Positions 36,492 to 45,912 of a stretch of DNA of 64,000 nucleotides are shown piece after piece. Position numbers and translations under genes: made by a program. The notes under the pieces are model-generated. The model did not search any database. It saw only the letters and a list, made by a program, of their open reading frames with translations, and was not told where the DNA came from. The first letter of the stretch is position 1; every line of letters starts with the position of its first letter. Origin of the DNA: Rhizobium sp. NZLR1 (lineage in GTDB: Bacteria; Pseudomonadota; Alphaproteobacteria; Rhizobiales; Rhizobiaceae); NCBI RefSeq assembly GCF_017357385.1, contig NZ_CP071632.1, forward strand, positions 1,865,501-1,929,500. The letters are read 5' to 3'.

Positions 36492-37475
36492 ATGGAATGG
36501 ATGGATATGCTTCCGAACCCGACCCTGGACCAATTGCAGGTGTTTTTGACCGTTGCCGAGACCGGCAGCTTTTCGGCCGCCTCGCGGGCGCTGAACCGTG
36601 CGCAGTCGGTCGTCAGCTATACGATTGCCAATCTGGAGGCGCAGCTCGAGGTGGCGCTTTTCGAGCGCTCCGGCGCCCGCCAGCCGAAGCTGACGGAGGC
36701 GGGCAAGGCGATGCTGGAGGATGCGCGGCGCATACTCGGCGACCTGCAGGTGATGCGAGCGCGCGTCAAGAGCTTGCGGGAAGGGCTTGAAGCGGAGGTG
36801 TCCGTCGCCATCAGCGTCATGGTGCCTTCCCGGGCCGTGGTCGATGTCCTGCACGAATTTCGCGAAAGGTTTCCGTCCGTTTTGTTAAACCTCAATGTCG
36901 GTGAGCTCGGCGTGGTCATGGACCTCGTCCTCAGCGGCAAGGCGACCATCGGCATTGGCGGCGCAGTCCTAAAACAGGATGATTCGGTCGTCACCGAGCG
37001 GATCGGCCACTCCTTCATGTTGCCGGTTGCCGCACCCAATCACCCGCTTGCTGGGATCGACCGGCCGTTGACGCTCGGCGACGTGCGCGAGGAAGTGCAG
37101 CTCGTCGTCACCGATGCGTCGGGCCGGACGAAGGGGCGCGATTTCAACGTTCTGTCCTACAAAACATGGCGCGTCAGCGACATTGCCACGAAGCATCAGC
37201 TCATCAAGGCCGGCCTTGGCTGGGGCGGTCTTCCTGCCTCAGTGATGCATGACGATCTTCGCAGCGGCGCGCTCGTCCATCTCGATCTGGACGCCTACGA
37301 ACAGGGCGAGTATGCCATCTATTCGATGCGCCAGCTCGCCAATCCGCCGGGACCTGCGGCTGCCTGGATGATCGACGCGTTCCGCACGCGGCTTTCGGCT
37401 TGCCCGAGCCAAGCCGATTTCCATGCTGAGATCGCAGAATTGCGTGAACCCGAAACGCCGCTCGCTGCCGAATGA
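36492..37475 (+). CDS. LysR family regulator, divergent from azoR
   Basis: The protein has 327 residues. The LysR helix-turn-helix lies at residues 10-70 (LDQLQVFLTVAETGSFSAAS). The effector-binding domain covers residues 95-300. It starts at 36492, with other ATGs in frame at 36501 and 36507. The divergent gap has repeated TATCGA half-sites near 36450-36490, the kind of sequence LysR proteins bind. The likely target is azoR. Confidence 0.92.
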   Translation: MEWMDMLPNPTLDQLQVFLTVAETGSFSAASRALNRAQSVVSYTIANLEAQLEVALFERSGARQPKLTEAGKAMLEDARRILGDLQVMRARVKSLREGLEAEVSVAISVMVPSRAVVDVLHEFRERFPSVLLNLNVGELGVVMDLVLSGKATIGIGGAVLKQDDSVVTERIGHSFMLPVAAPNHPLAGIDRPLTLGDVREEVQLVVTDASGRTKGRDFNVLSYKTWRVSDIATKHQLIKAGLGWGGLPASVMHDDLRSGALVHLDLDAYEQGEYAIYSMRQLANPPGPAAAWMIDAFRTRLSACPSQADFHAEIAELREPETPLAAE

Positions 37476-37497
37476 CGAAGGCGCGAGCGCGCCTTCG
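37476..37497. terminator. Hairpin between convergent LysR and cpdB genes
   Basis: CGAAGGCGC and GCGCCTTCG are complementary arms around a 4-base loop, starting 1 bp after the LysR stop. This is probably a shared terminator. Confidence 0.6.
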
Positions 37498-37514
37498 CCG
37501 GCATCTCTTTCCAC

Positions 37515-39503
37515 TTAAAGCACCAGCCTGAACTTCGAGAAACCGTCGGCGCCGTCGCCGGCATCCTCGATCTTGACGCTCTTGACCGCCGCGAGGAACT
37601 GCTTCGCCTTTGGGCCGCTCTCGAAGGTCGCCGTCGTGCCCGGCAGCGGCTTGAAGGTCCAGTTCGCATCGGCCGTCGGATTGATCGTGCGCTGGTCGTG
37701 GATGTAGCGGACGATGACGTCGCGGTTGGTATCCGGCGCCTGGAAGATCACCTTGTCCGCGGCAATATCCGGGAAATTGCCACCGCCGCCGGCGCGGTAG
37801 TTGTTGGAGACGACGACGAATTTCTGGGCGGGATCGATCGGCTTGCCGTCGAAGGCGAGATTCTGGATGCGGTTGGCATCCGGATTGATCGCCTTGCCGG
37901 ACGAATCATATTTCGGCGGCTGCGACAGGTCGATCTGATAGGTCACGCCGTCGATGACGTCGAAATTGTAGGACGGGAAGTCGTTGTTGAGCAGCGGTGC
38001 GTCCTTCGAGCCGGCCTCGATGTGATTGAACATGCCGGCCGACATTTCGAGCCAGTTCTTTACCTGTGCGCCGGTGATGGCAACGGCCTGCACCGTGTTC
38101 GGGTAGAGATAGAGGTCGGCGACGTTCTTGATGGCGATATCGCCGGCCGGAACGTCGGTGTAGTAGTCGGCGCCGCCGCGTCCGCCAGCCTTGAAGGGGG
38201 CCGCCGCCGAAAGCACCGGCAGATCCTTGAACTTGGTGTCGGCCAGCATCTGCTTGATGTACCAGGTCTGGGCCTGGGAGACGACCTGCACCGAGGGATC
38301 GTCGGCGACCAGCGCGAAGTAGGAATAGAGCGGCGCCGACGTCTTGCCGACGGGGGTACGCACATAGGCAAGCGTTGCCTCGTGCTCGGCCTTGGCGGCG
38401 TCGACCACGTCCTTCTTGTCGGCGTAATCGGCAACCACCTTCTTTTTGTCGTCGCGATGATAGATCGGCCGGGCTTCCGCGGTGAAGTCGACGATCTTCC
38501 AGCTGTTGCCGTCTTTTTCCAACAGCAGGTCGATCAGGCCGAGATGCGAACCCCAGAAGCCTGCCATCACCGCGGGCTTGCCGTGCAGCGTGCCCTTGAC
38601 GGGGTCGGCATTGGCGATGCCATCCCAGCTCTTCGGGCCGGGGAAGACGAGATGCTGGTGGCCGGTGAAGATCGCGTCGATCCCATCGACGGCGGCCAGA
38701 TGCAGCGAGGCGTTTTCCATCTTTTCGGACGGCGCGGCTCCGTCGATGCCGGAATGGGAAAGCGCGATGACGATATCGGCGCCGGCTTCCTTCATGGCGG
38801 GAACCCAGGCCTTGGCGGCCTCGACGATGTCACGCGTCTGCGCTTTGCCTTCGAGATTCTTGATATCCCAGAGCATGATCTGCGGCGGTACGAAGCCGAT
38901 GAAGCCGATCTTGACCGGGCTCTCCTTGCCGGCGCCGTCCTTGATTTGTTTTTCGACGATAAGGTAGGGCTTGAAGAAGAGATCGTCCTGCCTCGGGTCC
39001 GAGGCGAGCTGGCCCTTGGTCAGGTTGGCGCAGACGAAGGGGAAGTTTGCACCTGATAGGACCTTGAACATGAAGTCGAGCCCGTAATTGAACTCGTGAT
39101 TCCCGAGCGTGCCCACCGTATAGCCGAGCGTGTTCATCGCCTTGATCACGGGATGGACGTCGCCGTCCTTCATGCCGTGCTGATAGGCCATGTAGTCGCC
39201 CATCGGATTGCCCTGCAGCACGTCGCCATTGTCGATCAGCAGCGAATTGACGGCTTCCGCGCGGATGCCGTCAATGATCGTTCCGGTGCGAGACAGGCCC
39301 ATCGTGTCGTTCGGCTTGTCGGCATAATAGTCATAGGGGAAGACGTTGACGTGAATATCCGTCGTTTCCATCAGCCGGAGATGCGCCTGGTTGGCGCTGG
39401 CGCGTGCGCTGAAGGGATGCAGCAGCACCAGGGCGGAAGTGGCGGCAAGCCCGCCAAGCAGGGAACGGCGGCTCATGACGCCAACGTCGAAAATGGAAGA
39501 CAT
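37515..39503 (-). CDS. cpdB: Tat-exported 2',3'-cyclic nucleotidase/3'-nucleotidase
   Basis: The protein has 662 residues. The ATG at 39503 follows AAGGAGAGTTCG. The N-terminus has a twin-arginine signal (MSRRSLLGGLAATSAL, cleavage near SARASA). The metallophosphatase domain (residues 45-320) shows TTDIHVNVFPYDY, LLIDNGDVLQGNPMGDY and GTLGNHEFNYGLDF. The 5'-nucleotidase C-terminal domain covers residues 380-620. It releases nucleosides and phosphate from cyclic or 3'-nucleotides in the periplasm. E. coli CpdB uses Sec, so the Tat signal is notable. Confidence 0.93.
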   Translation of the reverse strand: MSSIFDVGVMSRRSLLGGLAATSALVLLHPFSARASANQAHLRLMETTDIHVNVFPYDYYADKPNDTMGLSRTGTIIDGIRAEAVNSLLIDNGDVLQGNPMGDYMAYQHGMKDGDVHPVIKAMNTLGYTVGTLGNHEFNYGLDFMFKVLSGANFPFVCANLTKGQLASDPRQDDLFFKPYLIVEKQIKDGAGKESPVKIGFIGFVPPQIMLWDIKNLEGKAQTRDIVEAAKAWVPAMKEAGADIVIALSHSGIDGAAPSEKMENASLHLAAVDGIDAIFTGHQHLVFPGPKSWDGIANADPVKGTLHGKPAVMAGFWGSHLGLIDLLLEKDGNSWKIVDFTAEARPIYHRDDKKKVVADYADKKDVVDAAKAEHEATLAYVRTPVGKTSAPLYSYFALVADDPSVQVVSQAQTWYIKQMLADTKFKDLPVLSAAAPFKAGGRGGADYYTDVPAGDIAIKNVADLYLYPNTVQAVAITGAQVKNWLEMSAGMFNHIEAGSKDAPLLNNDFPSYNFDVIDGVTYQIDLSQPPKYDSSGKAINPDANRIQNLAFDGKPIDPAQKFVVVSNNYRAGGGGNFPDIAADKVIFQAPDTNRDVIVRYIHDQRTINPTADANWTFKPLPGTTATFESGPKAKQFLAAVKSVKIEDAGDGADGFSKFRLVL

Positions 39504-39703
39504 CGAACTCTCCTTCAAAGATCATGCATCGTCCGGCCCGTCAGAATTAGGACGAATTGACAAGGAGTACACTGCGAAAATGACAGGACGGCAAAACAAT
39601 CGCGGAGAAAGGCGACCCGATTCCAACGCGCGCTCGGCACCAGTGCCAAGCGCAGCGACTGACGCGATCTCGGCCGCCCCTGCGGCGCAGAAGCGCTGCA
39701 GCC

Positions 39704-40105
39704 TTACGATTTCAGAGTCAACGGCGCCAAATGAGGTGGGCGATCGCCGTTGGTATGGGTTCTAAGTTGGCGTACCGCCAGCACCGGCCGTATTTCCTTA
39801 TGGAAAAAGCGGAAATAGGAGGAGACCTGCGCCCGCGCATTCGAATTCACGTCGAACTGGATGCCGACACGGCCATTGTGCTTCCAGCGGATGATGCCTT
39901 CGAGCATCCCAAGGTTTTCAGCCTCGATACGGACCTTGCTGCCGGATGCGGCATGGAGCGGCGTCTTCATCTCCAATGCGGCACCGGTCGCCGACAGGTT
40001 GAGGATGCGGGCATCCACCTCGCTGTTCAGATATTTGACGCTGCCGAAGACGCGGCAGTTTTTCCGGTCGGCCTTACGGGCCGTGATTTTCAAGTTGCGG
40101 GTCAT
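39704..40105 (-). CDS. PilZ domain protein
   Basis: The protein has 133 residues. The ATG at 40105 follows GGGGAGAACAT. The PilZ domain covers residues 8-95, with the Arg/Lys-rich lead (ARKADRKNCRVFGSVKYLN) and NLSATGAALEM in place of the usual D/N-x-S-x-x-G. Conserved c-di-GMP arginines are partly replaced (K-x3-R), so binding is uncertain. A C-terminal tail of about 35 basic residues follows. Confidence 0.8.
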   Translation of the reverse strand: MTRNLKITARKADRKNCRVFGSVKYLNSEVDARILNLSATGAALEMKTPLHAASGSKVRIEAENLGMLEGIIRWKHNGRVGIQFDVNSNARAQVSSYFRFFHKEIRPVLAVRQLRTHTNGDRPPHLAPLTLKS

Positions 40106-40189
40106 ATGTTCTCCCCTGATACAGCCAGGGAGCATAGCGCCCGAAAATTGAAATGGTTTTAGGGGCTTGGCTAAAATTGCAGTGAAACG

Positions 40190-41071
40190 TCAATTGGCTG
40201 TGGCCGTCCTGCGCCCCACCACATGCTCGCGCCAGATGGTGAAGATCCCGGCGGAAACGACGATGATCGAGCCGATGATCGTGTTGATACTGAGCGTTTC
40301 GTCATAGATCGTCACACCGATGATCGAGGCGTAGACCAGTGACAGATAGGTCAGCGGCTGAACCGCGGCGGCATCGAGGAGATCGTAGGCGCGGATCAAG
40401 AAATAGTGGCTGGAAATGCTGGTCATGCAGACCAGCGCCATCCAGCCCCAGTCTCCAGGCGACATAGAGCTCCAGTAGAACGGGCCAATGATGCTCATCG
40501 TGATGCCGCCGATGACGCCGGTATAAAAGAAGCTCGTCATCGACGAGTCGTCGCGGCTGACGAGACGCGTGGCGATGACGTAGAAGGCGAAGTTGAAGCA
40601 GGAAATAATGGCCAGCAGCAGTTTCACATCGAAAAACTCGCCTTCCGGCTTCAGGATCAGCAAAACCCCGAAAAGCCCGACGCCAATTGCAATCCATCGT
40701 CGCCAGCCAACCCGCTCGCCGAGGATCGGCATCGACAGCAGTGCGATCAGGATCGGCGTCGCGGAAAAGATCGCTTGTGAGCGGGCAAGGCCGATCACGG
40801 CAAAACAAGTGATGGCCAAAACCACCTGAACGGCAAGCAGCACGCCGCGCGTCACCTGAAGCATGGGGCGTTTGGTACGGGCCGTCGCCCTGATGCCGCC
40901 GCGCATCTTCGAGGCGAGGATGATCGTGAACAGCGCGAAAGCCCAATAGCGGATCATCGTCACGAAGATCGGCGGATAGGTCGCTGCCAGATGTTTCGAG
41001 ATGGCGTCCTGCAGCGAAAAGATGGTGATCGCCAGCAGGACGAAAATATAGCCTTGGGTCTTCGATGTCAT
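40190..41071 (-). CDS. DMT superfamily (EamA) transporter
   Basis: The protein has 293 residues and ten predicted transmembrane helices in two EamA halves. Visible features are GYIFVLLAITIFSLQDAIS, ARSQAIFSATPILIALLS and LTYLSLVYASIIGVTIYDET. It is probably a metabolite exporter; its position near ald and an Lrp gene hints at an amino acid-related substrate (inference). Confidence 0.88.
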   Translation of the reverse strand: MTSKTQGYIFVLLAITIFSLQDAISKHLAATYPPIFVTMIRYWAFALFTIILASKMRGGIRATARTKRPMLQVTRGVLLAVQVVLAITCFAVIGLARSQAIFSATPILIALLSMPILGERVGWRRWIAIGVGLFGVLLILKPEGEFFDVKLLLAIISCFNFAFYVIATRLVSRDDSSMTSFFYTGVIGGITMSIIGPFYWSSMSPGDWGWMALVCMTSISSHYFLIRAYDLLDAAAVQPLTYLSLVYASIIGVTIYDETLSINTIIGSIIVVSAGIFTIWREHVVGRRTATAN

Positions 41072-41143
41072 CACATGCCAATGAACGGGAAACGCCCGCG
41101 CGCACCGAAAGTCTGGGCAGGCTTTCCGTGGATATGCAAGGGC

Positions 41144-41605
41144 TCAAAGCCCGACATTCGGCTTGTCGATGATTTCTCTGAGCGCGAAGCTCGAATTGAT
41201 CTTGACGACATGGGGCAGGGCCGACAGCCAATCGCGGTGGATGCGCTCATAATCCTCGAGATCGCGGGCGGCGACCCTGAGGATATAGTCGTATTCGCCC
41301 GACATCAGGTAACAGACGAGCACGTTCGGGCAGAGTTTCACCGCTGCCTCGAATTCGGCCAACGTCTTGGCGAACTGGCCGGACAGCGAGATATGCACGA
41401 TGGCGATCATCTTGTAGTCGAGCGCCTTATGCGAAAGCCGCGCATGGTAGCCGCCGATGACACCGCTTCGCTCTAAGATGTCGAGCCGGCGCGAACAGGC
41501 CGAAGGCGACAGGCCGATCCTTTCGGCAAGCTCGGCATTGGTGATGCGGGCATTGGCCTGCAGCACCTTAAGAATCGCAAGATCGATGGTATCCAGATCG
41601 GCCAT
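41144..41605 (-). CDS. Lrp/AsnC family regulator, divergent from ald
   Basis: The protein has 153 residues. The helix-turn-helix is at residues 5-55 (ITNAELAERIGLSPSACSRR), and the RAM domain contains CYLMSGEYDYILRVAARDLE. It is divergent from alanine dehydrogenase across 154 bp, the arrangement known for AldR-type activators responding to alanine. Confidence 0.9.
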   Translation of the reverse strand: MADLDTIDLAILKVLQANARITNAELAERIGLSPSACSRRLDILERSGVIGGYHARLSHKALDYKMIAIVHISLSGQFAKTLAEFEAAVKLCPNVLVCYLMSGEYDYILRVAARDLEDYERIHRDWLSALPHVVKINSSFALREIIDKPNVGL

Positions 41606-41759
41606 TCGAAGAACCTTCGAAAAAATATAGAGCGTACGCAATAATCACCGAAAAATCGCCTCTTCGCAAATCGTCTTTGCAAGGACATTTCACGCCCTTG
41701 GTGGTTGGATTCAGTGTCCGAGGAAATCCGCGACTGCGGATGACATGAGAGGAACGCAA

Positions 41760-42878
41760 ATGCGTGTCGGTTGCCCGAAGGAAATCAAGAACCATGAATA
41801 CCGTGTCGGCCTGACGCCGGCTTCGGTGCGTGAATATGTTGCCCATGGCCATGAGGTCTGGGTTGAAACCAAGGCGGGCGCCGGCATCGGCGCCGATGAC
41901 GGCGCCTATGCTGCGGCTGGCGCGAAGATCGCCGCCTCCGCCAAGGATATTTTTGAAAAATGCGATATGATCGTCAAGGTGAAGGAGCCGCAGCCCTCCG
42001 AATGGGCGCAGCTCCGCGACGGTCAGCTTCTCTACACCTATCTGCATCTGGCCCCCGATCCCGATCAGACCAAGGGTCTGATCGCCTCCGGCGTCACCGC
42101 GATCGCCTATGAGACGGTGACCGACGAACGCGGCGGCCTGCCGCTGCTGGCGCCGATGTCGGAGGTTGCCGGTCGCCTGTCGATCCAGGCGGGCGCCACC
42201 GCCCTGCAGAAGGCCAATGGCGGCCTCGGCATCCTGCTCGGCGGCGTGCCCGGCGTTCTGCCGGCCAAGGTCGCGGTCATCGGCGGCGGTGTCGTCGGAC
42301 TGCATGCCGCCAGGATGGCCGCCGGCCTCGGCGCCGATGTCAGCATCCTCGACCGGTCGCTGCCGCGCCTGCGCCAGCTCGACGATATCTTCGCAGGCCG
42401 CATCCACACGCGTTATTCCAGCATCCAGGCTTTGGAGGAGGAAGTCTTCACGGCCGATCTCATTATCGGCGCCGTGCTGATCCCAGGTGCCGCCGCGCCG
42501 AAGCTCGTCACCCGCGAAATGCTATCCGGCATGAAGAAAGGCTCGGTCATCGTCGATGTCGCCATCGACCAGGGCGGCTGCTTCGAGACCTCGCATGCGA
42601 CGACCCATTCCGATCCGACCTATGAGGTCGACGGCGTCGTTCATTATTGCGTCGCCAACATGCCGGGCGCGGTACCGGTCACCTCGGCGCATGCCCTGAA
42701 CAATGCCACGCTGGTCCACGGCCTGGCGCTTGCCGATCGCGGCCTGCGCGCCATCGCCGAAGACAAACATCTGCGGAACGGCCTGAACGTGCACAAGGGC
42801 CGCATCACCAACAAGCCAGTCGCCGAGGCGCTCGGCTACGAGGCTTTCGCACCGGAAAGCGTATTGAACGTAGCGTAA
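41760..42878 (+). CDS. ald: Alanine dehydrogenase
   Basis: The protein has 372 residues and interconverts L-alanine and pyruvate with NAD. The ATG at 41760 follows GAGAGGAACGCAA and gives [20 protein letters not shown], the exact family N-terminus. The NAD motif is [20 protein letters not shown]. The substrate region [12 protein letters not shown] and the late [16 protein letters not shown] are present. In rhizobia this enzyme handles alanine in free-living cells and bacteroids. Confidence 0.96.
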   Translation: MRVGCPKEIKNHEYRVGLTPASVREYVAHGHEVWVETKAGAGIGADDGAYAAAGAKIAASAKDIFEKCDMIVKVKEPQPSEWAQLRDGQLLYTYLHLAPDPDQTKGLIASGVTAIAYETVTDERGGLPLLAPMSEVAGRLSIQAGATALQKANGGLGILLGGVPGVLPAKVAVIGGGVVGLHAARMAAGLGADVSILDRSLPRLRQLDDIFAGRIHTRYSSIQALEEEVFTADLIIGAVLIPGAAAPKLVTREMLSGMKKGSVIVDVAIDQGGCFETSHATTHSDPTYEVDGVVHYCVANMPGAVPVTSAHALNNATLVHGLALADRGLRAIAEDKHLRNGLNVHKGRITNKPVAEALGYEAFAPESVLNVA

Positions 42879-42894
42879 GCTATCTCACTCTACG

Positions 42895-43404
42895 TCAAGT
42901 GAGGGCGCCGGTCTCCGCAAGGGCTGGCGTCTTTACCTTGTCGATCCGGCATTGGAAGCAGTTGTTGCGGGCCGAGCGAACGTGCACATAGGCGATGTCA
43001 GGCCGCGCCAGCAGCTTTTCGCCGTAGGCCGGAATATTGGCGATATCAGTCACTGCGCCGGTGCCATAGACGATGCGGTCGTTCTCGCTATAGCCGCGGA
43101 CGATGAAGTCGGGGCTCATCGTCAACATTGGCGGCTGGATCTCCTCGGCGGCGTAGCGTCGGCAGGGCTGCTTGTGGAGGAAAATCGGCCCGGTTTCGGC
43201 ATAGGGCTGCAGCTCCGGGAACGGCCGGTAGGCGAAAACCAGAAACTCCTCGCCTTCTTCGATATTCCCCAGGCAGTGGCGGCAAGGGTTGCCGTCACCG
43301 TCGGAAACCGCCGTCTCAGGCAGGTTGTCATAGGCGTCGCGGCCACCGCTCCAGAGATGTTCAGCGTCAGTGGTCGGCATGGCGGCAAAACGAATGGCGG
43401 TCAC
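42895..43404 (-). CDS. DUF1203 family protein
   Basis: The protein has 169 residues. The start is a GTG at 43404, where AAGGAGATTTGCC precedes VTAIRFAAMPTTDAEHLWSG. The family signatures are NPCRHCLGNIEEGEEFLVFA and GPIFLHKQPCRRY, with paired cysteines that may bind metal. The end has SARNNCFQCRID. The function is unknown. It is convergent with ald. Confidence 0.85.
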   Translation of the reverse strand: MTAIRFAAMPTTDAEHLWSGGRDAYDNLPETAVSDGDGNPCRHCLGNIEEGEEFLVFAYRPFPELQPYAETGPIFLHKQPCRRYAAEEIQPPMLTMSPDFIVRGYSENDRIVYGTGAVTDIANIPAYGEKLLARPDIAYVHVRSARNNCFQCRIDKVKTPALAETGALT

Positions 43405-43570
43405 GGCAAATCTCCTTGTGATCGCCATGAAATTGCACCCGGACCATCGCCCAAGCCACCCGTTTCTTGCGGGTGCTATTGCTTGTCGAGATCGCCGCGG
43501 ACAATCTCGTACTTGATGCCAGACATGCCAATTCATCGACGTTTGAAGAGAAGTTTCCACCTCTCTTCCC

Positions 43571-43698
43571 TCATTCCTATGCTCGTCACAGGATTCCAGT
43601 GCGCCCAAGTCCTTGGGCGCGATAGACGCTTTCCTTTGTGGGATTGCTTCATTCCCGGCGCAGACGCGCCGTGTCTGGATTCCTGTGACAGGCACAGG
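43571..43698. repeat. Long imperfect palindromic element (rhizobial type)
   Basis: The left end ATTCCTATGCTCGTCACAGG (43571-43590, then ATTCCAG) is the inverse of the right end starting CTGGATTCCTGTGACAGGCA (43673-43692). Inside lies the perfect hairpin GCGCCCAAG-TC-CTTGGGCGC (43599-43618). The 128-bp element fills the gap before the GNAT gene's 3' end. From memory, such mosaic elements recur in Rhizobium. There is no ORF, so it is non-autonomous. Confidence 0.75.
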
Positions 43699-43714
43699 AA
43701 GGTAAACCAAACAG

Positions 43715-44275
43715 TCAGCTTTTCCGCGCCATCTCCAGCAGCTCCTTGTCGCTGAGCGGCCGGACGATACCGGTGCCGGTCGAGACCGGGGAGAAGCCGT
43801 ACATCTGGTAGAGCTGCAGTGCGCGCGGGTGGTCGAGGTTGTTTGTTGTGGTGGTGACCCGCTTCGGATTGAGCGACCAGATGGCGTATAGCGCCTGCAG
43901 CAGGAACCATTTGCCGATGCCGAGGCCGAGCGCGTGTTCGATCAGGCCGAAATGGCTGAGCTCGATCGTATCTTCGTCCTCGCAGAAATATTCGTAGAAG
44001 CCGGCGGGCGCGCCGTTGACGTAGAGGACGCTGATATTGTTGCGCTTGTCGTTCAACGTCTCGGCAAGCTGCTCGTCGCTCATGCGCAACCGGTCCACCC
44101 ATTGCCAGCGCGCGCCGACCTGCCGGTACAGATAGCGGTAAAAGGGCAAGGGGATCTCGGGAGCGCGCATGATCGCCGTCTGGATATTGACGGGCACCGG
44201 CATGCTCGCCTTCGGCGGCGCCGTCATTTCCAGCCGGGTGATATGCGCTTTGAGCGACGCGGGTGTTTTCCCCAT
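43715..44275 (-). CDS. GNAT family N-acetyltransferase
   Basis: The protein has 186 residues. The acetyl-CoA loop region is EHALGLGIGKWFLLQAL (a Q/R-x-x-G-x-G/A variant), with the fold ending in RALQLYQMYGFSPV. The acceptor is unknown. It is the last gene of a minus-strand unit with cysK-like, alaX-like and sseA; the gap to sseA is only 5 bp. Confidence 0.88.
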   Translation of the reverse strand: MGKTPASLKAHITRLEMTAPPKASMPVPVNIQTAIMRAPEIPLPFYRYLYRQVGARWQWVDRLRMSDEQLAETLNDKRNNISVLYVNGAPAGFYEYFCEDEDTIELSHFGLIEHALGLGIGKWFLLQALYAIWSLNPKRVTTTTNNLDHPRALQLYQMYGFSPVSTGTGIVRPLSDKELLEMARKS

Positions 44276-44280
44276 GGCGA

Positions 44281-45150
44281 TCAGGCTTTGACCGGCGTCG
44301 GCGGGCCGGTGACGATAGGCGTATCGTCACGGCTGCCCCATTCGCTCCACGAGCCGTCGTAAAGTTTGTTGTCGTGATGGCCGAGCGATTCCAGCGCCAG
44401 CGTGATGATTGCTGCGGTGATGCCTGAGCCGCAGGAGGTGACGACAGGCTTGGAAAGATCGATGCCGGCATCCTCGATGGTCTGTCGCAGTTCGGGCAGC
44501 GACTTGAACCGGCCCTGGTTCGCGAAGGCACCGGAGGGCAGGCTGCGGGCGCCCGGCATATGGCCGGAGCGCATGCCGGCGCGCGGCTCGGGCTCGGCAG
44601 CAGCGAAGCGGCCGGCGCTGCGGGCATCGGCAATCTGCATCGCACCGCTCGAGACGATGTCACGCATCCTATCGAGCGTCACCACCCGGCTCTCGTCGAA
44701 GTCAGGTGTGAAACTCGCTGGCGCATAGTTGGGTGCGGTGCTTTCGAGCGGACGGCCTTCGGCCCTCCAGCCGTCGAGACCGCCGTCGAGCACGAAGACG
44801 TTCTTCGCGCCCATCACCCGGAACAGCCACCAGACGCGCGGCGAGGCGAACAGGCCAATGCCGTCATAGACGACGATCCGATCGTTTTCGCTGATGCCGA
44901 GCCGGCCGACTTCGGCGGCGAAATAGTCAGGCGAGGGGATCGTGTGCGGCAGCGACGTCGAGTGGTCGGCGATCTTGTCCTGGTCGAAGCGGATGGCACC
45001 GGGAACATGACCGGCCGCATATTCGGCATCGGCATCGCGTTTCTGCGCCGGCAGATAGAAGGAGGCGTCCAGCACGCGCAGGTCCGGCTTCCCGAGTTCC
45101 GCCTGCAGCCAGTCGGCCGACACGACGAAACGGCTCTTGGTCTCACTCAT
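44281..45150 (-). CDS. sseA: 3-mercaptopyruvate sulfurtransferase
   Basis: The protein has 289 residues with two rhodanese domains. The catalytic loop CGSGITA in the second domain is the mercaptopyruvate-type signature (rhodaneses have CRKG). The inactive first domain shows RFDQDKIADHSTSLPHT. The ATG follows GGGAGACCACA. It transfers sulfur from 3-mercaptopyruvate, a cysteine catabolite, which fits the adjacent cysteine synthase. Confidence 0.94.
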   Translation of the reverse strand: MSETKSRFVVSADWLQAELGKPDLRVLDASFYLPAQKRDADAEYAAGHVPGAIRFDQDKIADHSTSLPHTIPSPDYFAAEVGRLGISENDRIVVYDGIGLFASPRVWWLFRVMGAKNVFVLDGGLDGWRAEGRPLESTAPNYAPASFTPDFDESRVVTLDRMRDIVSSGAMQIADARSAGRFAAAEPEPRAGMRSGHMPGARSLPSGAFANQGRFKSLPELRQTIEDAGIDLSKPVVTSCGSGITAAIITLALESLGHHDNKLYDGSWSEWGSRDDTPIVTGPPTPVKA

Positions 45151-45168
45151 TGTGGTCTCCCTTGATGG

Positions 45169-45906
45169 TCAGGCTTCGTCGCCGGGCGTGCCGAAGCGGA
45201 TGCGGAAGCGCCGGTTCTCTTTGCCCTTCTTCTCGATCTTGGCGATGTGGATCTGCCCGACTTCCTGAGTCTCGGAAACATGTGTGCCGCCGCAGGGCTG
45301 GCTGTCAATCGACGAGTTCTCGCCGATGCAGACGAGGCTGACGCGGCCGAGCCCCATCGGCGGGCGGACATTCTTCGATTTGACGATATCAGGATTGGCC
45401 GCAAGCTCTTCGTCGGTGATCCATTGCAGGGTGACCGGATGGTTCTGACCGACCAGTTCCATCAGCTTGGCCGTGACTTCGTCTTTGTCGATCGTCTCGG
45501 TCATGTCGAAGTCGACGCGGCTTTCCTCCTCGCCGACGGCAGCCCCGGTGATCGGAAAGGAGCAGACGACTGAGAGCAGATGGCAGGCCGTGTGCATGCG
45601 CATCAGCCTGTAGCGGCGCAGCCAGTCGAGGTGCAGCACCAGCGTCTCGCCGACCACGGGCTTCGGCTCGTTTTCAAGTGGCACGTGGATGACGATATCC
45701 TTGCTCGGACCGTGCTTCGTCTGGCCAAGGGCGATCTTGGTGCCGTCGGCGCGTTCAAGCTCGCCGGTATCACCCGGCTGGCCGCCGGATGTCGCATAGA
45801 AGCAGGTCTGGTCCAGTTCGATGCCCCCATCTTCGTGAACGGCGGTGACGACCGCCTCGCATGTCGAAAGATAGAAGTCGTCACGATAGAGGGCATTGAC
45901 GGGCAT
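45169..45906 (-). CDS. AlaX-type alanyl-tRNA editing protein
   Basis: The protein has 245 residues and is a free-standing homologue of the AlaRS editing domain. It removes Ser or Gly from mischarged tRNA-Ala. The zinc ligands are visible as MHTACHLL (H-x3-H) and CGGTHVSE (C-x3-H). An N-terminal OB-like region (TCFYATSGGQPGDTGELE) makes it an AlaX-M-like form. It lies 6 bp after the cysK-like gene and 18 bp before sseA. Confidence 0.9.
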   Translation of the reverse strand: MPVNALYRDDFYLSTCEAVVTAVHEDGGIELDQTCFYATSGGQPGDTGELERADGTKIALGQTKHGPSKDIVIHVPLENEPKPVVGETLVLHLDWLRRYRLMRMHTACHLLSVVCSFPITGAAVGEEESRVDFDMTETIDKDEVTAKLMELVGQNHPVTLQWITDEELAANPDIVKSKNVRPPMGLGRVSLVCIGENSSIDSQPCGGTHVSETQEVGQIHIAKIEKKGKENRRFRIRFGTPGDEA

Positions 45907-45912
45907 GGGATC

